Notes: generated by a model from the sequence alone, not told the origin. A stretch of 64,000 nucleotides of DNA from Bradyrhizobium cajani (GCF_009759665.1 NZ_WQNE01000005.1:124001-188000); one strand, 5' to 3'; counted from the first letter of the stretch, positions 45,804-54,687 are shown. A program made the numbers and translations.

Positions 45804-48557
45804 ATGTTCCCCCGGGCCCGCAATACGTCGTATATTGGGTCTCCAATTGCCCGGTCCCTCAAAACCCCAATGTCCGCCGAATTGACGCCGCCCCCCGAGA
45901 AAAAGCGAATATTCTCGCTCTCCATCGGCCAGCTCACCTTCGGCAGCTTCATTTTGGTGCTGGCGGTGATCATCGTCACGTCGACCGCGAGCGTGATCGC
46001 GATCCGGCACATCGACACGACCTTCGCCGAGCTGCAGCGGCTCCAGAGCGTCGGCGACCTCGCCGAGGACATCGACCGCCGCATGAACGAGCTGCGGCTC
46101 GCGGCACGCGACTTCGTCACCGACCCAGGCGCCGGCATTCAGTTCCAGCAGGTCGGCGAGGCGGCCTCGACGCTGAGCGACATCCTGAAGAAGACCCGCA
46201 TCGAGCTCGCGCCCGAGCAACAGGACATGATCGACGGGGTCACGGAGCGGCTTGCGACCTATCGCAGCGGCCTGGAGCGGATATCGACTCTGATCGACCG
46301 CCGCGCCCAGCTGCTCGCCGGCCTGCCGCCGCTGCGCGACCGGTTCGACACGGCCGTCACCGGTGCCGCGGACCGCGAGCTGGCGTCCCGCCTGTCCGAG
46401 GCGCAGAGCCGGATCGCGCTCGGGCTGCTTGCGCGCAACCCGTCCGCCGCCGAGCAGGCCGCGCAGGGCATGCGGGCGATGGACATCGCGGACGCCGGGC
46501 TGAAGACGGCCGTCAACGACTACGCCGAGGCGATCATCGCCGTTGCGGTCAGGGAGCGCCAGATCGCCGACATCGACCGCGAGGTGCTGGGCACCGAGGG
46601 GCGGCTGATCGGGCGCGTCACCGAATTGCTGCGCGAGGTCAGTTCGCGGCGCGGTCATGTACTGTCGCGCGACTTTGCCCGCACGCTGACGGAAGCCCGC
46701 TGGCAGAGCATCGTGCTCGGCACCATCGGCGTGCTGATCGGCATGGCTGCGGCATGGTTCGTGGTGAGGCGGACGGTCCGTCCGCTCGCCCAGATCGCGC
46801 GCTCCATTCGCGCGCTTGCGGCGGGCGAGAAGAACACCTCGATCCCGTCCGCCGATCTCGACAACGAGATCGGCGACATCGCGCGGGCGGCAGAGGTGTT
46901 CCGCCGCGCCCTGGAGGAGGCCGACACCGCGCGCGAGGCGGCGGTGCGGGCGCTCACCGAACAGCGGCTCGCGGAAGAGAGCTACCGAAAACTGTTCGAG
47001 GGATCGGTCGACGGCATCTACGTGACGACCCCGGCTGGCGACCTGCTCAACGCCAATCCGGCATTGGCGCGGATGATGGGCTATGACAGCCCGCAGCATC
47101 TGATCGACAGCATCAACGACATCGCCCATACGATCTACGTCCATCCCGAGGCGCGCGACGAATATCAGCGGCTGATGGCGCGTGACGGCATGGTGCGCGA
47201 GTTCGAGTACCAGGTGCGCCAGCGCAGCGGCAACATCCTGTGGCTCTCCGACAGCGCCACGGGGGTGCGGGACGAGCAGGGCAACATCATCCGCTATGAG
47301 GGCACGCTGCGCGACATCACCGACCAGAAGCGCGCGGAAGATGCCATCGCCGAAGGCCGCCGCCTGCTCCAGCAGGTCATCGACACCGTGCCCGCGGTCA
47401 TCAACGTCAAGGACCGCGACCTGCGCTATGTGCTGATGAACCGCTACATGGCCGGCATCTTCGGCATCGAGCCCGGCGACGCGCTCGGCCGCACCACGGC
47501 CGACCTGATGTCGCGCTACGGCGCGGCCAAGTCCGACGAGAGCGACAAGAGGGTGCTCAAGCTCCGTAAGGGCCTCGGCTTCTACGAGGAGGAATACAAG
47601 GACGCCGGCGGCAACATGCGGCAATGGCTCGTCAACAAGCTGCCGCTGCTCGACGCCGAGGGCGAGATCGAGCGGATCGTCACTGTCGCGCTCGACATCG
47701 GCGAGCGCAAGCGCGGCGAGCAGGAGATGCGCAAAGCCAAGGAAGCGGCCGAAACGGCGCTGCGCAATCTGCGCGAGACGCAGGCTTCGCTGATCGAGGC
47801 GGAGAAGCTCGCCGCGCTCGGACGGCTCGTTGCCGGCGTCGCGCATGAGGTCAACAATCCCGTCGGCATCAGCCTCACGGTCGCCTCCGCGCTGGAGCGC
47901 AAGACCGCGATGTTCACGTCCGAGGTCGAGCGCGGCGAGCTCCGCCGCTCCACGCTCAACGACTTCCTCAACACCAGCCGCGACGCGTCCTCGCAGCTCG
48001 TCTCCAATCTCAACCGCGCCGCCGAGCTGATCCAGTCGTTCAAGCAGGTCGCGGCCGACCGCAACTATTCGGATCAGCGCACCTTCGACCTCGGCGACCT
48101 CACCGAACAGGTGGTGATGAGTCTACGGCCGGGTCTGCGCAAGCACAATCTGACGCTGAATGTCGAGTGCCAGCCGGATTTGACCATGAACAGTTATCCC
48201 GGCCCTTACGGCCAGGTGCTGACCAATCTGTTCCTCAATTCGGTGGCGCACGCCTTCCCGGACGGCCGGCCGGGGACCATCGACATCCAGGTGCGCGAGT
48301 CCGGCAAGGACAATGTCGAGATCATTTTCTCCGACAATGGCTGCGGCATGTCGCTCGACGTCCGCCGCCGCGCCTTCGATCCGTTCTTCACGACCCGGCG
48401 CGACCAGGGCGGCACCGGCCTCGGCCTGCACATCGTCTACAGCATCGTCACCAACCGGCTCGGTGGCCGGCTTGATCTCGATTCCGAGCCAGGCGGCGGC
48501 ACGCGCATCCAGATGATCCTGCCGCGCGTGGCACCGCTCGAACAAGCCGCGGAGTGA
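45804..48557 (+). CDS. PAS-domain sensor histidine kinase
   Basis: This 917-residue membrane kinase has a first membrane helix near residue 60, a periplasmic sensor region of about 250 residues, a second helix (GVLIGMAAAWFVV), then HAMP, two PAS domains (SYRKLFEGSVDGIYVTTPAG; VIDTVPAVINVKDRDLRYVL), a phosphoacceptor VAHEVNNPVG (His about 681) and an ATPase domain with LFLNSVAHAFPD, SDNGCGM, DPFFTTRRDQGGTGLGLHI. No response regulator is adjacent, so the partner is elsewhere. The start could also be ATG 45870. Confidence 0.9.
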   Translation: MFPRARNTSYIGSPIARSLKTPMSAELTPPPEKKRIFSLSIGQLTFGSFILVLAVIIVTSTASVIAIRHIDTTFAELQRLQSVGDLAEDIDRRMNELRLAARDFVTDPGAGIQFQQVGEAASTLSDILKKTRIELAPEQQDMIDGVTERLATYRSGLERISTLIDRRAQLLAGLPPLRDRFDTAVTGAADRELASRLSEAQSRIALGLLARNPSAAEQAAQGMRAMDIADAGLKTAVNDYAEAIIAVAVRERQIADIDREVLGTEGRLIGRVTELLREVSSRRGHVLSRDFARTLTEARWQSIVLGTIGVLIGMAAAWFVVRRTVRPLAQIARSIRALAAGEKNTSIPSADLDNEIGDIARAAEVFRRALEEADTAREAAVRALTEQRLAEESYRKLFEGSVDGIYVTTPAGDLLNANPALARMMGYDSPQHLIDSINDIAHTIYVHPEARDEYQRLMARDGMVREFEYQVRQRSGNILWLSDSATGVRDEQGNIIRYEGTLRDITDQKRAEDAIAEGRRLLQQVIDTVPAVINVKDRDLRYVLMNRYMAGIFGIEPGDALGRTTADLMSRYGAAKSDESDKRVLKLRKGLGFYEEEYKDAGGNMRQWLVNKLPLLDAEGEIERIVTVALDIGERKRGEQEMRKAKEAAETALRNLRETQASLIEAEKLAALGRLVAGVAHEVNNPVGISLTVASALERKTAMFTSEVERGELRRSTLNDFLNTSRDASSQLVSNLNRAAELIQSFKQVAADRNYSDQRTFDLGDLTEQVVMSLRPGLRKHNLTLNVECQPDLTMNSYPGPYGQVLTNLFLNSVAHAFPDGRPGTIDIQVRESGKDNVEIIFSDNGCGMSLDVRRRAFDPFFTTRRDQGGTGLGLHIVYSIVTNRLGGRLDLDSEPGGGTRIQMILPRVAPLEQAAE

Positions 48558-48639
48558 CCCGGCCGCGGGCTCACTAACGCGCCGCAAGCCGTCGCATGCT
48601 GGCAATGGTTATCTGCCAACGAGAGCCGCGCCGAGACAT

Positions 48640-48677
48640 CAGCATCCGATCGCGCGTGTCAACGTGATCGGATGCTG
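48640..48677. terminator. Hairpin between convergent kinase and GrlR-like genes
   Basis: CAGCATCCGATC pairs with GATCGGATGCTG across a loop of about 14 bases. It sits between two convergent stop codons and has no clear T-run, so it is only a candidate bidirectional terminator. Confidence 0.5.
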
Positions 48678-48682
48678 CACGC

Positions 48683-49033
48683 CTAATCGGCGTCGGCGAG
48701 CCTGTGCAGCGTCGCGCCGAAGATCTGGCTGGCCTTGCCGACCAGCGCCGTGCCGGTCATCTCCCCGCGCGTCTCCGTGAAGGTGCCGCTGACGCCGATG
48801 CCGACCGGGGCGGGGCCGCCGAACAGCGGATTGTCGTCATTGCGCGGAGAGGTGTGGCGCTGCACCAGCACCTCGCCCTTGAAGGTGTTGTCCTTCACCG
48901 TGTAGCTGCCGGTGTAATAGAGATAGGCGTCGCCGCCAAGAATCTTGCCGTCGCGGAAAAGGATCACGCCGCTGCCCTTGCCGATCCGGCCATCGAGCAG
49001 GCTCACGTGAATTGAATAGAGGCCGTTCTTCAT
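48683..49033 (-). CDS. GrlR-like regulatory protein
   Basis: This 116-residue beta-barrel protein matches the GrlR family: MKNGLYSIHVSLLDGRIGKG, VILFRDGKILGGDAYLYYTG, SYTVKDNTFKGEVLVQRHTS, then the GVSGTFTETRGEMTG C-terminal part. In enteropathogenic E. coli GrlR sequesters the GrlA activator and negatively controls type III secretion. Here no type III genes are visible, so its role is unknown. A longer in-frame start (49057) exists; the family start is 49033. Confidence 0.85.
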   Translation of the reverse strand: MKNGLYSIHVSLLDGRIGKGSGVILFRDGKILGGDAYLYYTGSYTVKDNTFKGEVLVQRHTSPRNDDNPLFGGPAPVGIGVSGTFTETRGEMTGTALVGKASQIFGATLHRLADAD

Positions 49034-49400
49034 AACGTCCCGCAGGCAGGCCGCCATCGCCCAGTGGCGTAACCAGTAGAGCTTTTATGCCAAAGCGCAT
49101 CCGCTGGCGCAACGCGGCAGTTTGCCGGTTGGCAAGTCCGCGGGCCGTAATTGTCCCGGCTTGCCCATGACGCGGTTATGACGGTCTCATCATGGTGCGA
49201 GGCCAGTGCTTGCGAATCAAAGTTGGCCCGCGAAATGCATAACCATTGTTGCACTGGCCGCGGGGTGCTGGAGCAAGACGAACGTGAGCAACTGGATCGA
49301 TTCCGGCGGCGATGAGCCGCGTCTGTACAGTGCGCGTCCCACGAATTGCAAAAGAGAACGATGGCGGATCGGCAGCGCGCCACGCTGGCGAAGCGTGGCG
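49034..49400. other. Gene-free gap between GrlR-like and secreted-protein genes
   Basis: These 367 bases hold the divergent promoter region. In-frame upstream extensions of the next gene (from 49206) have low coding character and lie ahead of its signal peptide. No RNA gene or repeat was recognised. Confidence 0.4.
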
Positions 49401-49781
49401 ATGGCCGGTTGTGCCGTGGCCTTGATTGCGCTCGCAGCCCCCTTCGGGCACGCGCGCGACCGCGGTCAGTTCGCCAACACCAATGCCGAATTGAAGGCCT
49501 GGTTCGATAGCCTGCGAAGCGGCAAGGGACCATGCTGCTCCGATGCCGACGGCTCGGCGCTCTCGGATACCGATTGGGAGAGCAAGGACGGGCACTATCG
49601 TGTCCGCATCCCGCGCTATGGCTACGCGCTCGACGGGCAGAGGCAGGAACTCGTCTGGGTCGACGTACCCGAGGAAGCCGTGATCTCCGAGCCCAACCGG
49701 GTCGGACGAACCATGGTTTGGCCGATCTACGGCTACATGGGCGTCACCATCCGCTGCTTCATGCCCGGCAGCATGACATAG
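49401..49781 (+). CDS. Secreted hypothetical protein with CCS motif
   Basis: This protein of about 126 residues has a signal peptide (MAGCAVALIALAAPFGHA). The mature part contains FANTNAELKAWFDSL, GKGPCCSDADGSAL and a C-terminal PIYGYMGVTIRCFMPG. Three conserved-looking cysteines (the CC pair and RC) suggest a structural disulphide. I do not recognise a named family, although relatives occur in Bradyrhizobium-type genomes. Earlier in-frame starts exist back to 49206. Confidence 0.72.
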   Translation: MAGCAVALIALAAPFGHARDRGQFANTNAELKAWFDSLRSGKGPCCSDADGSALSDTDWESKDGHYRVRIPRYGYALDGQRQELVWVDVPEEAVISEPNRVGRTMVWPIYGYMGVTIRCFMPGSMT

Positions 49782-49831
49782 CCGCGCCAGACGGCACGTC
49801 GCCTGGACTGCTCGATGCGGCTTGCGCCGCG

Positions 49832-50215
49832 TCAGGTATACTTCTTGTCGCGCTCGAGCAGCTCGATGGAGATGCCTTCGGGACCGCGGATGAAGCAGAT
49901 GCGCACGCCGGGCCGGATCGTCGTCGGCTCGCGTGTGAACGTAACGCCCTTGGCCTTGATCTCGGCGGCGACGGCGTCGATGTCCTTCACCGTGAGGCCG
50001 AAATGGTCGAGACCCTGATGTGGGTGCGGGGGCGGCGGGCTCACGGCGCTTTCGCCCTCGAGTGGTGCAATGAAAATTCTGGCCCCGCCGAGATTCACGT
50101 CGATCCGTCCCGGCGCACGTACGATCTCGCCGCCGAGGATGTCCCGCAGCCAGGCTGCCGTGGCCTCCGGATCGGGGCTGCGCAGATGGACGTGATCCCA
50201 GGTGACGACCGGCAT
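49832..50215 (-). CDS. VOC family protein (glyoxalase fold)
   Basis: This 127-residue vicinal oxygen chelate protein reads VVTWDHVHLRSPDPEATAAW, LRDILGGEIVRAPGRID, GLDHFGLTVKDIDAVAAEIK and FIRGPEGISIELLERD. The metal ligands expected of the family (His in WDHVHL and DHFGL, Glu in SIELLE) are present, so a lyase or dioxygenase activity is possible; the substrate is unknown. It is convergent with the previous secreted gene. Confidence 0.9.
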   Translation of the reverse strand: MPVVTWDHVHLRSPDPEATAAWLRDILGGEIVRAPGRIDVNLGGARIFIAPLEGESAVSPPPPHPHQGLDHFGLTVKDIDAVAAEIKAKGVTFTREPTTIRPGVRICFIRGPEGISIELLERDKKYT

Positions 50216-50368
50216 TTCATTTCTCCCGACGGGTCTTCGATATTGCAGCGCATGTTAACGGTGCCGGCCGGTGATCGCCACCGTCCTTGCCGATTCGCAC
50301 GAGCGCGGGAACCTTAGTTCGTCTTCCGGATTAAGGTAAGCAGTGGCGGAATCCCTCGTGATGCAATC

Positions 50369-50941
50369 ATGAACGCAGGGTTTGACCGGATCGGGTTGAA
50401 ACGCTTCGCCGGCACCGGCGAGCGGCTGGCCCGGGCCGTGACGGTCGCGAGCGTCTCTTTTGGCCGAAGCCTTCTGTGGCTGCTGGCCGCGATCATCGTG
50501 GGCTGCGGCGTCTGGATGCTGCTGCCCCTTTCCAAAGGCAACAGCGCACAACCGGAAAAGTCGGAGCTTGCGTCCGTCGAGACGTCTCGTTCGGACGATG
50601 CGCCCGCAGCTGTCTCGCCGGTTTCCGAAGCTCTGGCTCCGGCCATGGCCGAACTCGATCGTCTCAGGATCTCCTCACAGACCTGGCGCCGCGGCGGGCT
50701 TGGCTCGAAGGCGCTGGTGACGTTTACGCTGCGAAACGACAACGACTATGCCGTAAAGGATGTCGAGATTGTTTGCGCATTCGCGCGACGCGACGGAAGT
50801 CATCTCACCAACCGCAGCCGCGTGCTGGCCGATCCCGTAAGCATGAAGAGCCGCAAGACCTTTGCGCGCATCACTGTCGGCTTCGTCAACGTTAACGCCG
50901 ACCAGGCGAAGTGCTCGCTGGTTGCAGCACGTCGCGCGTAA
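50369..50941 (+). CDS. Membrane-anchored hypothetical protein
   Basis: This 190-residue protein has one membrane helix at about 35-52 (LLWLLAAIIVGCGVWMLLPL), then a linker and a C-terminal domain with ALVTFTLRNDNDYAVKDVEI, VCAFARRDGSHLTNRSRV and a cysteine near the end (AKCSLVAARRA). The latter resembles a small beta-sandwich facing the periplasm. No family was recognised. A second membrane-anchored hypothetical gene follows at 51103. Confidence 0.7.
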   Translation: MNAGFDRIGLKRFAGTGERLARAVTVASVSFGRSLLWLLAAIIVGCGVWMLLPLSKGNSAQPEKSELASVETSRSDDAPAAVSPVSEALAPAMAELDRLRISSQTWRRGGLGSKALVTFTLRNDNDYAVKDVEIVCAFARRDGSHLTNRSRVLADPVSMKSRKTFARITVGFVNVNADQAKCSLVAARRA

Positions 50942-51102
50942 TGGTCCGCATTCTGCGGTAGCGGAAAAGTTACCGTTCCCGGTCCTTGGCCAGGAAACTT
51001 GGCGTTGCCATTTGAACCAAACGGCTGGGCCAGGAACCAATTAAAGGATCGCCTATTAAGGCGGAGAGCCCACGCGTGGATGCGGGGGGCGGAGCGCGGT
51101 CG

Positions 51103-51621
51103 ATGCCCATCTTTCGGTATTTCATCTTTGTCGGTGGCGCCTTGCTTGTGCTGCTGTTCGCGGCGAACTTCGTGCTGCCTTCGCCACCCGTGGTGCAGGC
51201 CGTCGCGACCGCGAGCAGCGATCAGCCGCTGATCCGGATCCGTTCCGATCGCCATCTGCCCGAGCGTGTCGTGCTCGACACCAGTCAGCCGACCATCGCC
51301 GCGCCCGTGGTGAAGACCGCCGCCGTTGCGGCTCCGCAGCCGCCTGAGGCTGTGTCACCGGCGCTTGCCGAGATGTCGGCAAAGGCGCGGGTGCGCGAGA
51401 CGTTTGCCCAGTTCACGCCGGCCGTGAAGTCCGATACCGCGGCCAGGAAGGGCGAGACCAAGCCGCAGGCTGTGGCTCAGGCTTCCCAGGGCCAGGTTTC
51501 TCAGGTCCAGGCACAGCCGAGGCGCAAGGTCGCCAGGGCGCATCCGGCCCCGCAGGCCGGCCGCCCGATGATGATGGTGGCCCAGCAGCCGCATTTCGGT
51601 CTCTTCAACACGACCTGGTGA
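51103..51621 (+). CDS. Membrane-anchored Ala/Pro/Gln-rich hypothetical protein
   Basis: This 172-residue protein has one N-terminal membrane helix (FRYFIFVGGALLVLLFAANF) and a long low-complexity Ala/Pro/Gln/Lys tail ending in AQPRRKVARAHPAPQAG and HFGLFNTTW. The tail would extend into the periplasm, and its final aromatic motif looks conserved. Function is unknown. It follows the 50369 gene in the same direction and is closed by a terminator. Confidence 0.7.
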   Translation: MPIFRYFIFVGGALLVLLFAANFVLPSPPVVQAVATASSDQPLIRIRSDRHLPERVVLDTSQPTIAAPVVKTAAVAAPQPPEAVSPALAEMSAKARVRETFAQFTPAVKSDTAARKGETKPQAVAQASQGQVSQVQAQPRRKVARAHPAPQAGRPMMMVAQQPHFGLFNTTW

Positions 51622-51630
51622 GGGCGCCTT

Positions 51631-51666
51631 TGACCCGCCTCGGTGGAGGCGGGTGGGGCTTTTTAT
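51631..51666 (+). terminator. Rho-independent terminator after 51103 gene
   Basis: ACCCGCCT pairs with AGGCGGGT around CGGTGG, followed by GGGGCTTTTTA. It separates the hypothetical gene from the tRNA gene. Confidence 0.85.
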
Positions 51667-51775
51667 TGGTCAGTCTCTCTGCTAATTCCAACCCGTCCGA
51701 ACGAACGCTGCCCGCTGTGCTGGCTCGCCAGCAGCGGTCCGGCGTATCTCGGTCGCGGCCCAATGCCCGGGCCAG

Positions 51776-51852
51776 GCGCTCGTAGCTCAGCTGGATAGAG
51801 CATCGGATTTCGATTCCGAGGGTCGGAGGTTCGAATCCTTCCGAGCGCGCCA
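51776..51852 (+). tRNA. tRNA-Arg (anticodon TCG)
   Basis: The 77-nucleotide cloverleaf is clear: acceptor GCGCTCG with CGAGCGC, D-arm AGCTCAGCTGGATAGAGC, anticodon stem TCGGA/TCCGA with loop TTTCGAT (anticodon TCG), T-arm GGAGG-TTCGAATC-CTTCC, and an encoded 3' CCA (CCA at 51850-51852). TCG reads CGA arginine codons. It lies between a terminator and an AraC regulator, with no integrase or direct repeat nearby. Confidence 0.96.
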
Positions 51853-51909
51853 GTCCCAGCTTAATGTTCCGGATATGTTCGGCCGCGACCCGGATGATCG
51901 CCTGCGGCA

Positions 51910-52929
51910 TCAGCCTGTCGGGCGACTGGTTTGCCGGCCACGTGCCAGCGTGTCGGAGGGCGTCTCGTGGAACGTCGCGCGGTAGGCTGCGGCAAACTCG
52001 CCCAGATGATGGAAGCCTTGCGCGCGCGCGCATGTGGCAACGCTGACACCGCCGCCCCGGAGCAGCCGGGCGCGGGTCGCCCACAGTCGCTTCAGACGGA
52101 TGTACTGGTGCAGACTCATGCCGCGCACTTTGGTCACGGCGCCGCCCAGCGTCCGCATCGAGACGCCAAACTCGCTTGCGAGATCGGCGCTATAGATTGG
52201 AGCGGTCGGATGGGCTGCGATGTAATCGTCGATCCGCTGCACGAGTTTGACCGACCGCTGGCCATGGACCGAGGCGCCTCGATCTGACGGCGTTTCGATC
52301 CGAAACAAGTCGTCGAGCGCGAGCAGCAGGCCTTCCTGGAGATGGGCGGCGACCTCGGTGGTTTGGAACAGGAACGGCTGCACCGACGCGGTCCGCAGAA
52401 TATCGAGCAGAAGTTGCCGTATGTGGAGCAGGGCGGGCCGGTTCGCGGCGTAAGCCCGCAGATCATCGGCGCGGTCGAACCAGCCCCGGTCTTTCAGGGC
52501 GGGTGAAAGGATGATCATCGCGTGATGATTGGTCTGGGGTTCGACGAAGTGACATTCATCAATGCCGCGCAGCGCCACGAAGAAACGGGCGTCGAGATCC
52601 TCACCCTTGAAATTGGCCTGAACGTCGTCGGTCATCGACAGGATCACCATCCCGCCCGGCATCCGATACGTGGCGTCGAGGATGCGCGCGAAGGATTTCA
52701 TCACGATGATGCGGCATGCCGGCAAGGAGACGACGGCGCGGGCCGCCGCGAAGTTCGCGACGTCGAGCGGGATGCTTCGGGCGTCCTCCATCGACTCGAT
52801 CGGCCGAAAAGCATCGACGTCGGGGAAGCCGATCAGTCGAAGCGCAGAGGACGGGGCGAGGGCATCGAACAACATGCGTCTGGCCGGCCGGGCAATGTGA
52901 CAATCAAATGAACGTCGGTACATCGCCAT
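51910..52929 (-). CDS. AraC-family transcriptional regulator
   Basis: This 339-residue regulator has an N-terminal effector/dimer domain of about 230 residues (SFARILDATYRMPGGMVILS and the following beta region) and a C-terminal double helix-turn-helix (ASEFGVSMRTLGGAVTKVRG, then CARAQGFHHLGEFAAAYRAT). It probably activates a nearby or distant catabolic gene. The target is not evident: the adjacent gene upstream is a 57-residue zinc ribbon on the same strand. The start could also be 52923. Confidence 0.88.
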   Translation of the reverse strand: MAMYRRSFDCHIARPARRMLFDALAPSSALRLIGFPDVDAFRPIESMEDARSIPLDVANFAAARAVVSLPACRIIVMKSFARILDATYRMPGGMVILSMTDDVQANFKGEDLDARFFVALRGIDECHFVEPQTNHHAMIILSPALKDRGWFDRADDLRAYAANRPALLHIRQLLLDILRTASVQPFLFQTTEVAAHLQEGLLLALDDLFRIETPSDRGASVHGQRSVKLVQRIDDYIAAHPTAPIYSADLASEFGVSMRTLGGAVTKVRGMSLHQYIRLKRLWATRARLLRGGGVSVATCARAQGFHHLGEFAAAYRATFHETPSDTLARGRQTSRPTG

Positions 52930-53019
52930 CAATGGCGAAACATCGCGCTTCAGTAAACCGGATTTCGGGCCGTAGTATCGCGGACATCATGCGATGAAGC
53001 CCGCCGATCATTGCCACCG

Positions 53020-53193
53020 TCAACGTTCCTGGCTCATCGGCTGGCCGGAGGCGAGGTCGATGAAATGCAGCCGCGTGCAGGCGGGGCAGGCGAAGGACGC
53101 GAAGCTCCGTCCCTCCAGTCTTTGCTGCTTCTCCAGATGCGTCTGCACGTTCATGCCCGTCTGCGGGCATCGGAAAACAATGAACTCGGCCAT
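53020..53193 (-). CDS. 57-residue zinc-ribbon protein, not in longer ORF predictions
   Basis: Reading the minus strand from 53193 gives MAEFIVFRCPQTGMNVQTHL, followed by a basic helix and FACPACTRLHFIDLASGQ, ending at TGA 53020. The cysteines in RCPQTG and ACPACT are spaced as in a small treble-clef or zinc ribbon. There is no Shine-Dalgarno, so a leaderless or weak start is assumed. I do not recognise a named family. Overlapping longer ORFs on both strands have no coherent motif. It lies 90 bases upstream of the AraC gene on the same strand. Confidence 0.68.
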   Translation of the reverse strand: MAEFIVFRCPQTGMNVQTHLEKQQRLEGRSFASFACPACTRLHFIDLASGQPMSQER

Positions 53194-53299
53194 CGACGTA
53201 GAATGACGGCGCGGGCGAATTTCATCTTTGATCTGGATCAGTTTTGGAATTGCTCCAGGGCGGCGGCCGCAGGCTTACGGCAATCCGCGATCCTGCAAA

Positions 53300-53328
53300 A
53301 GCGAAAGGGCCCGAAGGCCCCTTCTGGA
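53300..53328 (-). terminator. Terminator of the YG-repeat secreted-protein gene
   Basis: On the minus strand AAGGGGCC and GGCCCTT pair around a TTCG loop, followed by TCGCTTTT, directly after the stop of the YG-rich protein gene at 53331. Confidence 0.65.
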
Positions 53329-53330
53329 TC

Positions 53331-53606
53331 TCACCACCGGCGATAGCCATAATAGCGCGGGCCATAGCCATAGTAGCGCTGCGGCCCATAGTACCGCGGG
53401 CCGTAATAGGGCCGCGGCCCGTAATACCCATAATAGTTCGGACGCCACCAGCACCGCCCCCAGGCATCGCAAACCATGCGAACCTGCTCGACGCCGGAAA
53501 TCTGCGGCGTCGCAGGCGCGGGCGCGACGGGCATGGCGAACGCCGCCGGCGATGCCGCAAGAGCACCGAACAGGGACGCGGCGACGAGGCCAATCTTAAG
53601 CTTCAT
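53331..53606 (-). CDS. YG-rich secreted protein
   Basis: This 91-residue protein has a signal peptide (MKLKIGLVAASLFGALAASPAAFA). The mature part has a cysteine-bearing MVCDAWGRCWWRP and then a tyrosine/glycine run in which YYGPRPYYGPRYYGPQ and YGYGPRYYGY repeat. Similar small YG-rich proteins are common in Bradyrhizobium and may coat the envelope; this is inference. It is followed by a hairpin terminator. Confidence 0.82.
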   Translation of the reverse strand: MKLKIGLVAASLFGALAASPAAFAMPVAPAPATPQISGVEQVRMVCDAWGRCWWRPNYYGYYGPRPYYGPRYYGPQRYYGYGPRYYGYRRW

Positions 53607-53934
53607 AATAATCTTCCTCCGCTTACGCGATGCAGGATATCGAAGATGTTCTGATCAAATTGTGGCGGAACCGAAATGTAATGCCGATGAACAAATCTTC
53701 AGCCAGTCCGCCCCAAGCCTGATCCGGCTCTGCCAGCCTAGCTCATGTCCGGCCTATGGCCAATGTCGCGTTCGACCACGCTCGCCGCAGTTCGCTTCGG
53801 TTCTTGATCCTGCGCAATTCGCGTCGCCCGCTTCGTCCCTAGTCTTGCGGCGTGGGCAGTCCTTCGAGGAATCAGAAGGCGCCTCCGGTCGCTCGCGTCG
53901 GTCGGAAGCCCATGGGTTAGTTTGGAGCAGTGCA
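53607..53934. other. Gene-free divergent region
   Basis: These 328 bases lie between the YG-rich gene and the host-attachment gene. I found no ORF with recognisable motifs, RNA or palindrome. It presumably carries both promoters. Confidence 0.4.
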
Positions 53935-54396
53935 ATGGACAAGATGAGAATCGACAAGGGTGATTGGCTGGTCGTGTGCGACGGGCGCAAGGCGCTCATT
54001 CTGGAAAACCTCGGCGACGAGATGTTTCCGAACCTCCACACCAGGGAGGTGCACGAGCAGCCTAACCTCTCGACCAGCGCACAGGGGACCGACGCGCCGG
54101 GCCGATTGCATGCCGCGGTCGGCGGTGCGCGCAGTTCGGCCGAGCAGGCCGATTGGCATGACGAGGCCGAGCGCGCCTTCCTCCGCGGCCTGGCCGGCCG
54201 GCTCGATTCCGCCGTGAGCGCGGGCGAGACCTCGGCGCTGACCATGGTGGCCTCGCCGCGGGCACTCGGCATGATCCGAGCCGACTATTCCGATGCCGTG
54301 CGCAAGGCGCTCCAGGCAGAGGTGAGCAAGGACCTCGTCAAGCTGCCGGTCTACGAGATCGAAAAGCAGTTGCTGCGATCGGGAGCCCCAAAGTAA
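53935..54396 (+). CDS. Host attachment protein family (protein required for attachment to host cells)
   Basis: This 153-residue cytoplasmic protein matches the PF10116-type family: IDKGDWLVVCDGRKALILEN near the N-terminus, FLRGLAGRLDSAVSAGETSA in the middle and ALTMVASPRALGMIRADYSD then VRKALQAEVSKDLVKLPVYE at the end. The name comes from Agrobacterium attachment mutants; the biochemical role is unknown. GGAG precedes ATG 53935, which decides the start over an upstream in-frame ORF. Confidence 0.88.
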   Translation: MDKMRIDKGDWLVVCDGRKALILENLGDEMFPNLHTREVHEQPNLSTSAQGTDAPGRLHAAVGGARSSAEQADWHDEAERAFLRGLAGRLDSAVSAGETSALTMVASPRALGMIRADYSDAVRKALQAEVSKDLVKLPVYEIEKQLLRSGAPK

Positions 54397-54423
54397 GGGG
54401 CCCTCCGACCGCGCCGGCGTCCC

Positions 54424-54687
54424 TCAGTAGCAGGGGTGCCGGCGGCCATCCTGGCCGATATAGGCGGCGGCGCTCCGGTAACAGTGGTTGGTCGCCGGGC
54501 CGTCGTAATAGGCGAAAGTGCCGGGGGTGATCCCGGGCCCGTAATTATGCAGGTAGCTGATCGGGTAGGGCAGCGGATTGGTGTAGTGGCGATGGTACCG
54601 GTGATGTCCCCGCGCCTCCGACAGGCTGGGGGCAAGGGTTACGGCCGACAGGGCAGCAACCGCGGCTACAAGCTTCAACTTGCTCAT
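54424..54687 (-). CDS. Small secreted His/Tyr-rich protein
   Basis: This 87-residue protein has a signal peptide (MSKLKLVAAVAALSAVTLAP) and a short mature part RGHHRYHRHYTNPLPYPISY, then NHCYRSAAAYIGQDGRRHPC with two cysteines that may pair. GGAG precedes the start at 54687; a much longer in-frame ORF upstream is rejected. I do not recognise a family. Confidence 0.78.
   Translation of the reverse strand: MSKLKLVAAVAALSAVTLAPSLSEARGHHRYHRHYTNPLPYPISYLHNYGPGITPGTFAYYDGPATNHCYRSAAAYIGQDGRRHPCY

Noticed and set aside
45771..47846. 691-residue minus-strand ORF opposite the histidine kinase
   Set aside because: The plus strand reads a full HAMP-PAS-kinase; the minus product is an Arg/Ala/Asp-rich mirror.
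51776..53193. Possible genomic island next to tRNA-Arg
   Set aside because: No integrase, no second copy of the tRNA 3' end and no change in base use were seen.
52994..53206. 70-residue plus-strand ORF covering the small zinc-ribbon gene
   Set aside because: The minus-strand frame gives a coherent cysteine-containing protein; this frame does not.
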